In this document: one piece after another, positions 39,885-47,974 of the stretch
Position numbering within the stretch: position 1 is the stretch's first letter
How the letters are laid out: each line of letters begins with the position of its first letter
Source of the DNA: Sandaracinus amylolyticus
GTDB lineage: Bacteria; Myxococcota_A; Polyangia; Polyangiales; Sandaracinaceae
Length of the DNA: 64,000 bases
Assembly (NCBI RefSeq): GCF_000737325.1
Contig: NZ_CP011125.1
Location: 3,658,001 to 3,722,000 of the forward strand
Direction: 5' to 3'
Notes under the pieces: model-generated
The model's database searches: none
What the model was told of the DNA's origin: nothing
What the model saw: the letters and a program-made list of their open reading frames with translations, nothing else
Position numbers and translations under genes: made by a program

Positions 39885-41392
39885 GCCGCAACCTCCACGC
39901 GCCCGCGCACGTTCGCGCGCACGATCGCCTCCGCAAGCGGCGGGCACACGCTGTTGCCCGCCTTCGCGATCTGCTCGGTCTTCGTCATCGGCAGGCGCAG
40001 CACGCCACCGTTGCGCAGCGGGCGATCGACGACGGGATCGATGATGTAGTGGTCGCCGAAGCCCTGGGCGCGGAAGAGCTCGCGCGGCACCAGCATGCGC
40101 ATCCCGATGTCGACGATCGCGAACGCCTCGCCGTCGATCGAGAGCAGTGGATCGGCGCCCGCCTCGTAGCGCGCGAGCAGCGTGCGCACCGCGGCGATGT
40201 GCTGCCCGCCCGCGGTGATCGTCGGCATCGGCTCGCGCACGTCCGCGCCCGCGGCGGTGCCGTAGAACTTCTCGAGGTGCGCGACCGAGAGGGAGTGGTG
40301 GTCCTGCGTCGTCACGGTCCCGAGCGCGCGCCCGAGCTCATGCCCGACGACGCCCCCGTAGTGCTTCGTCACGAACGCCGCGACGAGCGCGTGCTTCGCG
40401 GCGCCCGCGACGACGGTGCCGAGCGGCTTATCGAGCCCGGGCACGCGCGGCGCCTGCCCGTCGCGCTCGCCGTACCCGGTCTGCACGAGCGTCGGCGCGA
40501 TGAGCGCGAGCTCGCCGCGGTTCGCCGCGGTCACCGTGCGCACCGGCTCGTCGATCGAATGCACGCGCGCGTCGCGCGGATGCGTGACGGGCACGATGAA
40601 CGGGCGCGCCGCGTCGATCACATACCGACGCACGCCCGCCGCGATCCGTCGCAGCGTCGCGTCGGCGAGCGGGCGCGCGCGCTCGAAGATCGACGGGCAC
40701 GGAATCGACCAGTCGATCACCTCGGCGGCGGTGCGCCACGCGCGCGGCCCGCGCCCCGAGCGCGCGTGGGTCGGCTCGGGCCACGTGATCGGCTGACCGT
40801 CGCGACGCGCGACCAGGAAGAGCCGCTTGCGCGTCGTCGGCGCGCCGTAGTCGGCGGCGACGAGGATGCGGTGCTCGACGCGGTACCCGTAGCGCTCGAG
40901 CTTGCGCACGAACGCGCGGAAGGTCTGCCCGGCGCGCGCCTTGTCGGGCCGATCGTCGGGCCCAAGCGGGCCCCAGTCCGCGAACTCTTCGACGTTCTCC
41001 AGCGCGATCACGCGCGGCGCGACATCGCGCGCCCAGCGCACGACCACCCACGCGAGCCCGCGGATCTTCTTCTTCCGCGGCTTGCCGCCCTTCGACTTCG
41101 AGAAGTGCGTGCAGTCCGGCGACGCCCACAGCAGGCCGACCGGGCGCCCGCCGACGACCTCGCGCGGCGTGACGCGGAAGACGCTCTCGCAGTAGTGCAC
41201 CGTCGTCGGGTGATTCGCCGCGTGCATCGCGATCGCGGCGGGGTCGTGGTTCACCGCGATGTCCGGGTGCCGCCCGAGCGCGCGCGCGATCCCCTCGCTC
41301 GCGCCGCCGCCGCCCGCGAAGAGATCGACGACGAGCTCGCGCTCGACCCACGCGCCAAGCCGGAGCTGCGACGTGTGACCGCGCGGGCTCAC
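39881..41392 (-). CDS. C5-cytosine DNA methyltransferase
   Basis: The 503-residue protein has the m5C methyltransferase core. Motif I is VVDLFAGGGGASEG; motif IV is WASPDCTHFS, with the catalytic Cys and Asp in place of the first Cys of PC; motif VI is ALENVEEF; motif VIII is GAPTTRKRLFLVA. The target-recognition region (about 250-400) is large. GNSVCPPLAEAI is motif X. The start is GTG at 41392, overlapping the upstream stop. Phage enzymes of this kind usually protect phage DNA against restriction. Confidence 0.93.
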   Translation of the reverse strand: MSPRGHTSQLRLGAWVERELVVDLFAGGGGASEGIARALGRHPDIAVNHDPAAIAMHAANHPTTVHYCESVFRVTPREVVGGRPVGLLWASPDCTHFSKSKGGKPRKKKIRGLAWVVVRWARDVAPRVIALENVEEFADWGPLGPDDRPDKARAGQTFRAFVRKLERYGYRVEHRILVAADYGAPTTRKRLFLVARRDGQPITWPEPTHARSGRGPRAWRTAAEVIDWSIPCPSIFERARPLADATLRRIAAGVRRYVIDAARPFIVPVTHPRDARVHSIDEPVRTVTAANRGELALIAPTLVQTGYGERDGQAPRVPGLDKPLGTVVAGAAKHALVAAFVTKHYGGVVGHELGRALGTVTTQDHHSLSVAHLEKFYGTAAGADVREPMPTITAGGQHIAAVRTLLARYEAGADPLLSIDGEAFAIVDIGMRMLVPRELFRAQGFGDHYIIDPVVDRPLRNGGVLRLPMTKTEQIAKAGNSVCPPLAEAIVRANVRGRVEVAA

Positions 41393-41988
41393 GGCTGCAC
41401 CCGCCGGAACGTGATCGCCCACACCCACGGGTTGCTCGCCCACGAGGCGCGCTCGCCGTTGAGTTCGTCCCAGAGCATCGAGAACTTGTCGCGCGCATCG
41501 ACGACGATCGGCCCGTCTTCGAGCGACACGGTCGTGGGCTCGACGGCCTCCGCGCGCGCGTCGTCCTGGGTGATCGCCTGCAGGCGCTCGACGCGGATCT
41601 CGGTGACCTCGAGCACGATGCGCGCGTCGGCGCGCTTCATGTGGATCGACGGCTTCCACACCTTCGCGTCGTCGCTCGGGACGAGCACATTCGGCGGCCA
41701 GCGGCCGGTGCCGAGGTCGGCGCGGTAGACGACACGGCGTCCGTTGCCGGTCGCGATCGACCACGTCTCACGCACCCACAGCCGATCGCCGGGCTCGCCG
41801 TAGGGGCACGTGATCCACTCGTCGTGCTGCGGCGAGAACGGCCACATGGGCGATCGGGCGTCGGCCTCGAAGCGTTCGTCGACGCAGTCGGCGCCGCGCA
41901 GCTTCACCAGACGCCGTGTCTGCATCTTCGTGCCCGCGAGCAGCGCGCGGACAAGGGGGCCGGAGAAGAGGATCGGTCGCTCACGCAT
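41389..41988 (-). CDS. ASCH-domain-like phage protein
   Basis: The 199-residue protein begins RERPILFSGPLVRALLAGTK and continues MQTRRLVK, typical of phage ASCH/PUA-like proteins. CPYGEPGDRLWVRETW is the other conserved block. ASCH domains are thought to bind RNA or modified bases. It overlaps the methyltransferase gene by 4 nt and the Zn-finger protein gene by 8 nt. The biochemical role is unknown. Confidence 0.75.
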   Translation of the reverse strand: MRERPILFSGPLVRALLAGTKMQTRRLVKLRGADCVDERFEADARSPMWPFSPQHDEWITCPYGEPGDRLWVRETWSIATGNGRRVVYRADLGTGRWPPNVLVPSDDAKVWKPSIHMKRADARIVLEVTEIRVERLQAITQDDARAEAVEPTTVSLEDGPIVVDARDKFSMLWDELNGERASWASNPWVWAITFRRVQP

Positions 41989-42973
41989 CGCGCCCCTCCC
42001 CGTCGATCACGACCACGTCGCCCGCGCTCGGCTCGTCGTCGTCGATCGACGGCACCCGGTCCGGGCAGTCGAACGAGCAGAAGCCCGAGTCGGTCTCGTG
42101 CGTCGGGCAGCGCGTTTCGGCCGCGTCCGCTTCGGCGCGCAGCGGGCACGTCGCGGGGGGCGCGTCCGCGCGCCCGCGCACCTCGGTGCAGGACGCGCGC
42201 CGCGCGAGCTCGCAGTCGCCGCACGTCGCCGGCGTCGTGGCCCTGCGTTCGCGGGCGGCCTGGAGCAGAGCGACTGCGTCGCCGAACGAGATGTCCGGAT
42301 CGGACTCCACGCGCGCGATCGCTTCCACGACCCGCGTAAGCCGTGCGCGGAGGTCGGCGATCGTGGCGAGCGTGCAGGCGTGCTCCGGCCCTCTGTGCGT
42401 GTGCCAGTGGGGCTCGTCCGCGAGGGCGTCGTGCACCGCGCCTGCGCGCCGCAGCGCCTCGTCGCGCTCACGCTCGGTGATCGTGATCGCGTGCTCGAGC
42501 GCCTGCGCATCGGGCCCACCGAGCTCACCGCGACGGCGTGCGTGTTCGCGCACGTTCAAGCGCAGCGGTGACGGGCGCAGCGCGTCGCGCTCCCGCTCCG
42601 CACGGTCGCGCTCGTCGATGGCGCGCTGCCGTCCGCGCTCGGCGTTCTTCACGAGCTGCCGCTCGAGATCGACGGCACGCTCGAGCTCCGCGACGCGAGC
42701 CTCCGCGCGCTCCGCGCGCGCGAGCATCTGATCGGGCAGGGTCGTCGCGTCGGCGCGCCGCCCGATCGAACCCATGAACGCGTCGAGTGCTCGCGCGCAC
42801 TCGCCGCAGAGGTCGTAGTTCTTGTTCACGGCGCCGACGCCGCCGCCGAGTCCGACGCCCCAGCGCTCCGCGCCGCGGATGTGCAGGCCCTCGCCGGGGA
42901 CCTCCGCGTACTTCGTGAAGACGAGCCCGCAGCGATCGCACGCGTACTCGTCGCGACGGTCGATCGACGTCAT
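41981..42973 (-). CDS. Zinc-finger and coiled-coil protein, hypothetical
   Basis: The 330-residue protein has an N-terminal CxxC pair (YACDRCGLVF, about 9-15) and a second one (DLCGECARAL, about 51), read as a zinc ribbon. A long charged coiled coil follows (about 85-150; RAERAEARVAELERAVDLERQ), and a C-terminal cluster of Cys pairs (CGDCELA, CPLRAEA, CPTHE, CSFDCPDR). It probably binds metal and nucleic acid. No family is recognised. Confidence 0.65.
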   Translation of the reverse strand: MTSIDRRDEYACDRCGLVFTKYAEVPGEGLHIRGAERWGVGLGGGVGAVNKNYDLCGECARALDAFMGSIGRRADATTLPDQMLARAERAEARVAELERAVDLERQLVKNAERGRQRAIDERDRAERERDALRPSPLRLNVREHARRRGELGGPDAQALEHAITITERERDEALRRAGAVHDALADEPHWHTHRGPEHACTLATIADLRARLTRVVEAIARVESDPDISFGDAVALLQAARERRATTPATCGDCELARRASCTEVRGRADAPPATCPLRAEADAAETRCPTHETDSGFCSFDCPDRVPSIDDDEPSAGDVVVIDGEGRDA

Positions 42974-43197
42974 CGCGGCAGCTCCTCGCAGAGCACGACG
43001 CGGCACGCGCGCGCGATCTCGTCCTCGTCGTCGCGCACGTCCTCTTCGATGTACCGGCGCGCGCTCTCGTCGCGCGCGGCCATCTCGATCGCGTGCCGCT
43101 TCGCGTCGTCGGGCTCGAAGCCCTCGAACGTCCGCTCGTCGACGTACGTCGCGCCCGACCGCAGCGGGACGGACACCTTCACGCGGTATCGCTTCAT
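42970..43197 (-). CDS. Hypothetical protein, 75 aa
   Basis: A small acidic protein (KRYRVKVSVPLRSGATYVDE and then a Glu/Asp-rich helix). It overlaps both neighbours by 4 nt. The beta-alpha pattern fits a small adaptor or inhibitor, but no family is recognised. Confidence 0.6.
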   Translation of the reverse strand: MKRYRVKVSVPLRSGATYVDERTFEGFEPDDAKRHAIEMAARDESARRYIEEDVRDDEDEIARACRVVLCEELPR

Positions 43198-43574
43198 CGC
43201 GGCCCCTGTCGCTCGACGGCGCGCAGCTCGGGGGCCACCGCGGCGAGCTGATTGTTCTTCGCCGTGAGGCGCTGCTCGACCGCGCGCTGCAGGTCGATCT
43301 GTCCGTCGGGACACGTGGTCGCCATGCGCAGCGCGCAGATCACGAAATCGGCGATGTACTTCTCGACGTCCGCCCGCTTCGCCGGGTCGGCCCAGTCGAA
43401 ACCGCCGTGCTCGGCTTCATCGATGATCGCCGCGAGCTTCCCGCCCGCCTTGTGCACGTGCAGCAGTGCATGCGCGAAGTCCTTGTGCGTCATCGGCGAC
43501 GACCTGAAGTCGCGGTGGTAGTGCGCGGTCCAGGGCAGCGCGGACTGCAGCTCTCGAATGGTCCTGTCGTTCAT
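43194..43574 (-). CDS. MazG-like (all-alpha NTP pyrophosphohydrolase fold) protein
   Basis: The 126-residue helical protein has features of the MazG-like superfamily: an acidic ELA-type helix (AIIDEAEHGG), VEKYIADFVICALRMA corresponding to the EEXXD second helix, and IDLQRAVEQRLTAKN at the C-terminus. The first metal-binding acids are less complete than in active enzymes, so it may be a divergent member. A good Shine-Dalgarno (GGAGGG, 8 nt) precedes the start. Phage MazG proteins often alter host (p)ppGpp or dNTP pools. Confidence 0.6.
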   Translation of the reverse strand: MNDRTIRELQSALPWTAHYHRDFRSSPMTHKDFAHALLHVHKAGGKLAAIIDEAEHGGFDWADPAKRADVEKYIADFVICALRMATTCPDGQIDLQRAVEQRLTAKNNQLAAVAPELRAVERQGPR

Positions 43575-43714
43575 GCGCGTGTCCCTCCGCGCGACGATCG
43601 AGCTGTGGTCGGAGCGGGGGCTCCGCCGATCGATCGCCGCGCGCAGAGGCCGAGCACCATCGCTCGGCGTGCGCCTTGACCCGCCGCCTCTCACCGTCGG
43701 CGCGGGCGAAGTCC
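43575..43714. other. Only gap in the early leftward operon, with two hairpins
   Basis: This 140-nt stretch separates the ERF gene from the MazG-like gene and is the only break in the overlapping chain. It holds two 6-bp hairpins (43610-43625 and 43650-43667) and no gene. They may stabilise or partly end the message. Confidence 0.5.
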
Positions 43715-44536
43715 TCAGCCGGCCGGCGGCTCTTCGTGCGCGGGCACCTCGCCGGCGCTCGAGTCGGGAGCGGACGCGCGGCGACGCACGACCTCACCGG
43801 CCCACGGGCGCAGCCTCTCGAGGTCGCGCGCGGTCCACTCCTTCACCGGCCGACCGACGTGGCGCTCGTAGTCCTCGCGCGCGATGCCGCAGTCGACCAC
43901 GAGCCACTTCGCGGCCTTCAGGTTGCGATCGACGTCGACCTCGTCGCCGCCCTTCGCGCTCGCGCGCTCGCCCGTCTCCTCCTGCATGTCCTTCGTCGCG
44001 ATGCCGAGGAGCGAGAGCGCCGTGTAGCGCTGCAGCAGCGTGATGGTCGACGCGACGGCCTGCGCGGGGCTCTTGCTCCCGCTGGTGTCCGACGGCGCCT
44101 CGAGGGAGCACTCTTCGGCGTGCCCCTCGGCGTGCGTCAGGCGGCACGTCACGCGCACGACGTTCTTCTCGCCGGTCGTCGGAACCCACGCGAGCGAGAA
44201 CCCGTGCTGCGTGAGCGGACCGGTGATCGCGTCCATCACGCCAGCGAGCGAGGCGTGCGTGTAGTGCGTGCGCTTGCCCGCGTTGTTCGTGAAGTCGACG
44301 ACCGAGTCCTTCTCGATCACGGTCGGCAAGTCGCGCTTCAGCGCGGTGAGCGCGCGCGTGTACGCCTTGCGGGCCTCGCCCGCCTCCCACTCGCGCTGCA
44401 TCGCGAGGAGCTCGCGTAGCGTCGTCACGTCGCCCAGCGCGGTGCCGTGTGCCATCGCCGCAGCGACGAGCGGGTGCGCGCGGGCGGGCGCGCTCGTCGG
44501 CGCGGTCATGATCGTCGTTCCGTGGGTGTCGCTCAC
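43715..44536 (-). CDS. ERF-family single-strand annealing protein
   Basis: The 273-residue protein matches the ERF superfamily: KAYTRALTALKRDLPTVIEKDS, RTHYTHASLAGVMDAITGPLTQHGFSLAW, VRVTCRLTHAEGHAEE and SPAQAVASTITLLQRYTALSLLGIATKDMQEE. The C-terminal part carries a helix-turn-helix-like tail. It anneals single-stranded DNA in phage recombination, with the adjacent RecE-like nuclease as partner. The start GTG at 44536 has GGAG 7 nt upstream. Confidence 0.92.
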   Translation of the reverse strand: MSDTHGTTIMTAPTSAPARAHPLVAAAMAHGTALGDVTTLRELLAMQREWEAGEARKAYTRALTALKRDLPTVIEKDSVVDFTNNAGKRTHYTHASLAGVMDAITGPLTQHGFSLAWVPTTGEKNVVRVTCRLTHAEGHAEECSLEAPSDTSGSKSPAQAVASTITLLQRYTALSLLGIATKDMQEETGERASAKGGDEVDVDRNLKAAKWLVVDCGIAREDYERHVGRPVKEWTARDLERLRPWAGEVVRRRASAPDSSAGEVPAHEEPPAG

Positions 44537-45348
44537 CAGTCGTCTCCGGTCTGCTCGGGCTCGCCCGAGGGGGTCCATGCAGGAAGGGGCAGGTCGACGA
44601 CGCCGGGCGCGAGCCCGGGCCACCAGTCGGCCGCACGGCACTCCGCGTAGCGGCGCAGGAGCGAGCGGTAGAGCGCGCGGCCGCGCTCGAGGTCGGCGAC
44701 CTGGATGCGCGCGGGGATCACGTCGAACGGCTCGACCGTCTGGATCGCGACGACGAAGACCTGCGACGAGAGCGGGTGCAGTCGGCGCGCAGCGACGGCG
44801 CCGTCGAGGTAGAACGCGAGCTGCCCGTGGTAGAGGCGCGCCGCGACTTCGCGCGCGAGCTGATCGAGGGTCTCGGCGCGCGTGCTCTTCAGATCGACGA
44901 CGTACGCGGGCGCGACGTAGTCGAGTCGCCCTTTGCACGCGATGCCGGTCGCCTCGTCGTGCCACGTGAGCACCTCTTCGCCGTGCCCTCCGCGGAGCAG
45001 ATCGCGAACGGCCGGATGCGCGAGCGCAGCCTCGGCGCAGCGCGACACGAGCGCGTGCTCGTCGGCGTCGATGATCACCGCGTCGGCATCGATCGACGCG
45101 CGCCACGCGGCCCGGGCTTCCTTCGCTGCCTTCGTGCGGCCGTCTCCGAAGTCGGGCTCGACGATGAAGCGGGTCGCCCAGAGCTCGGGCTCGAGCACGG
45201 CGCAGTGGATGAGCGTCCCGATGCGGAGCGCGCGCGTGTCCTCGCGCGGGTGATCGCGGCGCCACTCGAGCAGCTTCGCGGAGGTCGCGAGGTGCACGAG
45301 CGTCGACCAGTTCACCGCGTCGATCGATGCGTAGTCGACCGCGCTCAC
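44533..45348 (-). CDS. PD-(D/E)XK exonuclease, RecE/exonuclease VIII-like
   Basis: The 271-residue protein has the nuclease core of phage recombination exonucleases. It shows LRIGTLIHCAVLEPE (a common RecE-like block), CKGRLDYVAPAYVVDLKSTRAET (the D-x-n-D-x-K catalytic pattern) and YHGQLAFYLDGAVAA. It degrades one strand of double-stranded DNA ends to make 3' tails for the annealing protein in the next gene. It overlaps both neighbours by 4 nt. Confidence 0.87.
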   Translation of the reverse strand: MSAVDYASIDAVNWSTLVHLATSAKLLEWRRDHPREDTRALRIGTLIHCAVLEPELWATRFIVEPDFGDGRTKAAKEARAAWRASIDADAVIIDADEHALVSRCAEAALAHPAVRDLLRGGHGEEVLTWHDEATGIACKGRLDYVAPAYVVDLKSTRAETLDQLAREVAARLYHGQLAFYLDGAVAARRLHPLSSQVFVVAIQTVEPFDVIPARIQVADLERGRALYRSLLRRYAECRAADWWPGLAPGVVDLPLPAWTPSGEPEQTGDDW

Positions 45349-45611
45349 GGTCGGCCTCGGTCGAGAAGTTCGTCGTCGGCCTCGATCGCCGCGCTCGCGT
45401 CGAGCACGGGCGGGGCGGGTTCGAGCTCCGCGCACCACGCCGGGACCGGCTTGCCGGCGTCGATGAAGAGCTGCCGCGCTCGCGCGCGGTCTTCGCGCTC
45501 GCGCGCCTCACGCTCGTTGGCTTCGGCCACCTGCGCGATGTCCCAGGCGGCGTGCTCGGGCGAACCGGGGGCTGCCCATTGGCGCCGGAGGTCGACCTTC
45601 GGACCGTTCAT
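45345..45611 (-). CDS. Hypothetical protein, 88 aa
   Basis: The product is highly charged, with a central coiled-coil-like helix (EANEREAREREDRARARQ) and an acidic C-terminus. The ATG overlaps the previous stop by 1 nt and the stop overlaps the nuclease gene. It could be a small partner of the recombination module. No family is recognised. Confidence 0.6.
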   Translation of the reverse strand: MNGPKVDLRRQWAAPGSPEHAAWDIAQVAEANEREAREREDRARARQLFIDAGKPVPAWCAELEPAPPVLDASAAIEADDELLDRGRP

Positions 45612-46066
45612 CACGCCGCCTTCCTGCGCGCCTGGTCGCGCGCCTCGAGAGCCCTCGTCTGCGCCGAGCGCGCGAGCTCCATCGCCCTCGCCGCGTCGTC
45701 GCGCTTCCCGTCGATCCACCCCTTGGGCGCGAGCGGGTATCCGCCGCCCGCGGCGTACGCGAGCTCGTCGTCGATCTCGCGGCGCGCGCGCTGCGCGTCC
45801 GCGAAGCACTCGGCCGCGAGCGCCTCGAGCTGCTCGGCGCGACGCGCCGGGTCGACGCTCTGCGCCGCGCGCATCGCCGAACACGACGAGCAGTACATGA
45901 GATCGAGCGCGCGTCCGAAGACCGAGTGCCCGCACACGAGCACGACCCACGTCGAGCCCGTAGAGCGGAACGCCTCGGGCGCGCACGAGGGGCAGCCCTC
46001 GCACCGCTCGGGATCGCGGAACGGACCGCGATCGACGGTGCCGCCCGTGCAGGTGCCGGCGAGCAT
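45611..46066 (-). CDS. Zinc-binding-type hypothetical protein, 151 aa
   Basis: The N-terminal 60 residues contain several cysteine pairs (CEGCPSCAPE, CGHSV, YCSSCSAM), which suggests a zinc fold. An arginine-rich helical tail follows (about 75-150). No family is recognised. It is part of the overlapping early operon. Confidence 0.6.
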   Translation of the reverse strand: MLAGTCTGGTVDRGPFRDPERCEGCPSCAPEAFRSTGSTWVVLVCGHSVFGRALDLMYCSSCSAMRAAQSVDPARRAEQLEALAAECFADAQRARREIDDELAYAAGGGYPLAPKGWIDGKRDDAARAMELARSAQTRALEARDQARRKAA

Positions 46067-46287
46067 CACGCCGCCTCGGCTTTCGTCTGCGGCGCTCGCG
46101 AGCGCATCGCGAGGAACGACGCTCCGCAGATGACGCTGCAGACCACAGCAGCCGCGTCGAGACGCGTCTCGACCTCCGCCGCGTGCCCCTCGTAGACGCG
46201 CGTCACGACCTCGCGACGCATGGCGATCTCGATCTGCACCGCGCCGAGCTCGGCGCCGCAGTCCGTACACTTGCGCGGCGGCGTCAC
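46066..46287 (-). CDS. Small zinc-ribbon-like protein, 73 aa
   Basis: The start is GTG at 46287. The product has CTDCGAELGA near the N-terminus and a second cysteine pair (VCSVICGASF), consistent with a zinc ribbon. It resembles the neighbouring 151-residue protein in composition only. The function is unknown. Confidence 0.6.
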   Translation of the reverse strand: MTPPRKCTDCGAELGAVQIEIAMRREVVTRVYEGHAAEVETRLDAAAVVCSVICGASFLAMRSRAPQTKAEAA

Positions 46288-46601
46288 GCGGCCCTCGGCG
46301 GTGAGAGCGCGTCGAGCGCGTCGACGTAGCGGTCGCGCCGGTCGCGCAGCTTCTTCTCGGCGATCGCCTCGGCGGCGGCGAGCGTGTCTCCGCTGCCCGT
46401 TGCGAGCGGCATCATCGACGGGTCGCGCGTGTCGGTGACCGACACGCACCATCCGGCCGGCACGCGCCACGCGCAGATGAGCAGCTGCGCGACGATGCCG
46501 GACCAGTGCGTCTCGTGCATCGCGACGCAGACGACGCCGAGCACGACGATCGACGTCGCGTGCGACGGGCGCTCCGGTCGCGTGGGGTCGAGCCAGGTCA
46601 T
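46284..46601 (-). CDS. Hypothetical protein, 105 aa
   Basis: The first half is hydrophobic (ATSIVVLGVVCVAMHETHWSGIVAQLLICAW), with a possible membrane segment, and the C-terminal half is charged and helical. It overlaps both neighbours. No family is recognised. Confidence 0.55.
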   Translation of the reverse strand: MTWLDPTRPERPSHATSIVVLGVVCVAMHETHWSGIVAQLLICAWRVPAGWCVSVTDTRDPSMMPLATGSGDTLAAAEAIAEKKLRDRRDRYVDALDALSPPRAA

Positions 46602-46804
46602 CGCAGCGCTCCGATCGCGCGATGCGCGCGCGCCGCGCGACGTGCGCGGAACGCGGCGGCCAGAAGAGAGACCGCGATGTCGAAGTCGCCGGCTCGGATG
46701 CATGTGCGAGCCGCAGCGGCGTACCCGCGCGCGCGGCGCGCCTCGACGCGCGCGTGCTCGACGTTCGTGCGGCGGAGCTCCGCGCGCGATGCCAGCGCGA
46801 TCAC
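46598..46804 (-). CDS. Hypothetical protein, 68 aa
   Basis: A GTG-started, Ala/Arg-rich helical product. It overlaps both neighbours by 4 nt, which is the main reason to accept it as a gene. No function can be given. Confidence 0.5.
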   Translation of the reverse strand: MIALASRAELRRTNVEHARVEARRARGYAAAARTCIRAGDFDIAVSLLAAAFRARRAARAHRAIGALR

Positions 46805-47127
46805 GCCGCGACCCCCGGTCGCACGGTCGCGCTCTCGGTGCGCGGCCGGTGGTCGTGCTCGGCGCCGAGATCGACGAGGCCCTCGGCCCGCGCGATCTCG
46901 GCGTACGTCGCGAGCGTCGGCACGCGCGGCGGCGCGGGCAGGCGCACCGCGCGGCGCGCGCTCCCGAGGAGGAGCGCGATGCACGCGCGCTTCGCGGGGC
47001 ACGAGGCGATCGCGAGCCGCGCCTCGAGGTCGCGCACGAGCTCGGCGTGCGGGCCGACGGGCGGGAGCGCGGCCGAGCGATCGCGCGCGGTGAAGTACGC
47101 GCCGTGGTCGGTGGTGCGGTGCATCAC
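46801..47127 (-). CDS. Hypothetical protein, about 108 aa
   Basis: The start is GTG at 47127 or ATG at 47124. The product is helical in the middle (ELVRDLEARLAIASCPAKRACIALLLGSARRAV) with a proline-rich linker. It overlaps both neighbours. No family is recognised. Confidence 0.55.
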   Translation of the reverse strand: MMHRTTDHGAYFTARDRSAALPPVGPHAELVRDLEARLAIASCPAKRACIALLLGSARRAVRLPAPPRVPTLATYAEIARAEGLVDLGAEHDHRPRTESATVRPGVAA

Positions 47128-47393
47128 TCGGCCTCGGCGACGTTCGTCGGCGGCTGGGGCTCGATCGTCGCGGACGGCTCGAGCGACGCGGCGCGCGCGT
47201 CGGCGAGCTCGCGCTCGGCCTTGTCGAGGTCCTCGACGGACATCAGCAGGTCCGCGAGCACGGTGCGCGTGTCGGCGACCTTCACCACGCGCGCCGCGCG
47301 GTAGGTGCGAGCAGCGGCGACGACCTCGTCGCGACGACGCTCGACGCGCTTCTCCGCGTCGCGCACGGCGGGGCTCTTCGATGCGCGCGCCAT
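47124..47393 (-). CDS. Coiled-coil hypothetical protein, 89 aa
   Basis: The product has a long charged amphipathic helix (DAEKRVERRRDEVVAAARTYRAA) and then an acidic helix (LLMSVEDLDKAERELADARA). It could dimerise as a coiled coil. It overlaps both neighbours by a few nt. The function is unknown. Confidence 0.55.
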   Translation of the reverse strand: MARASKSPAVRDAEKRVERRRDEVVAAARTYRAARVVKVADTRTVLADLLMSVEDLDKAERELADARAASLEPSATIEPQPPTNVAEAE

Positions 47394-47776
47394 CACGCCG
47401 CCTCGATCACGCCCGCCGCAGCGAGCAGGGCCGACGTCTCGTGCGCCGAGAGGTGCGCGACCACCTCGCCGCGCTCGTCGCGCACGATGTTCTTGTAGAG
47501 CGTCGGCGACTTCTCGCGCGCACTCCACCCGATCGTCGCGAGCGCCTCGTGCGTCGACACGTCGCCGACGGGCAGCGCGTCGATCGCGGTGCGGTCTGCA
47601 ACGACGACGCGCAGCGCGCGCAGCACCGGACGCAGCGCCTCGGGCAGGTCCGGGTGGTTCTCCGCCGCGTGCAGGTGTCCGGGCAGCGAGAGCTGCTCGC
47701 GCAGCTGCTTCTGGCGAACCGGGAACGAGCGACCTCGCGATGGCGAGGGAGCGGGAGCGGCGGGCGTCGGGAGCAT
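47393..47776 (-). CDS. First gene of the leftward early operon, hypothetical, 127 aa
   Basis: The start at 47776 has a strong Shine-Dalgarno (GGAGG, about 8 nt upstream), and this chooses it over a start at 47806. The N-terminal 30 residues are low complexity. The rest is a compact alpha/beta domain ending ATIGWSAREKSPTLYKNIVRDERGEVVAHLSAHETSALL. It lies directly after the operators, so it should be the first gene repressed in the lysogen. No family is recognised. Confidence 0.65.
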   Translation of the reverse strand: MLPTPAAPAPSPSRGRSFPVRQKQLREQLSLPGHLHAAENHPDLPEALRPVLRALRVVVADRTAIDALPVGDVSTHEALATIGWSAREKSPTLYKNIVRDERGEVVAHLSAHETSALLAAAGVIEAA

Positions 47777-47796
47777 CGTCGGTCCTCCGTGTTGAG

Positions 47797-47825
47797 TACG
47801 GAGCACCGTAGTACGGTCGACCGTA
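47797..47825. promoter_or_regulatory. Two tandem 14-bp operators at the leftward early promoter
   Basis: TACGGAGCACCGTA (47797-47810) and TACGGTCGACCGTA (47812-47825, a perfect palindrome) are separated by 1 nt. They overlap the putative promoter at 47808-47837 and would block it when bound. Confidence 0.75.
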
Positions 47826-47837
47826 GCCGTCGAGCAA
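47808..47837 (-). promoter_or_regulatory. Putative leftward early promoter
   Basis: TTGCTC (47832-47837) and TACTAC (47808-47813) are spaced by 18 nt on the minus strand. The hexamers are weak matches, but the position fits the operon start at 47776 and both operators lie over it. Confidence 0.45.
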
Positions 47838-47855
47838 AATTCGTCATCGCCATTC

Positions 47856-47869
47856 CACGATCGACCGTA
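47856..47869. promoter_or_regulatory. Third upstream operator-like site
   Basis: CACGATCGACCGTA matches the 14-bp consensus at 12 of 14 positions. It lies about 20 nt upstream of the -35 region and may aid cooperative binding. Confidence 0.5.
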
Positions 47870-47910
47870 ATCGGGCGACGCGAATGGGGTTTTCTGGCGA
47901 TCTGGAACGA

Positions 47911-47949
47911 CGAAGCCCCCGGCGCCTCGAGGGGCTACCGGGGGCTTCG
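47911..47949 (-). terminator. Terminator hairpin after the repressor gene
   Basis: A 12-bp stem (47911-47922 with 47938-47949) with a 15-nt loop lies 26 nt past the repressor stop. It separates the repressor transcript from the early operon. Confidence 0.7.
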
Positions 47950-47974
47950 CGGGGCTACCTGCTGCGTGTGTGCG

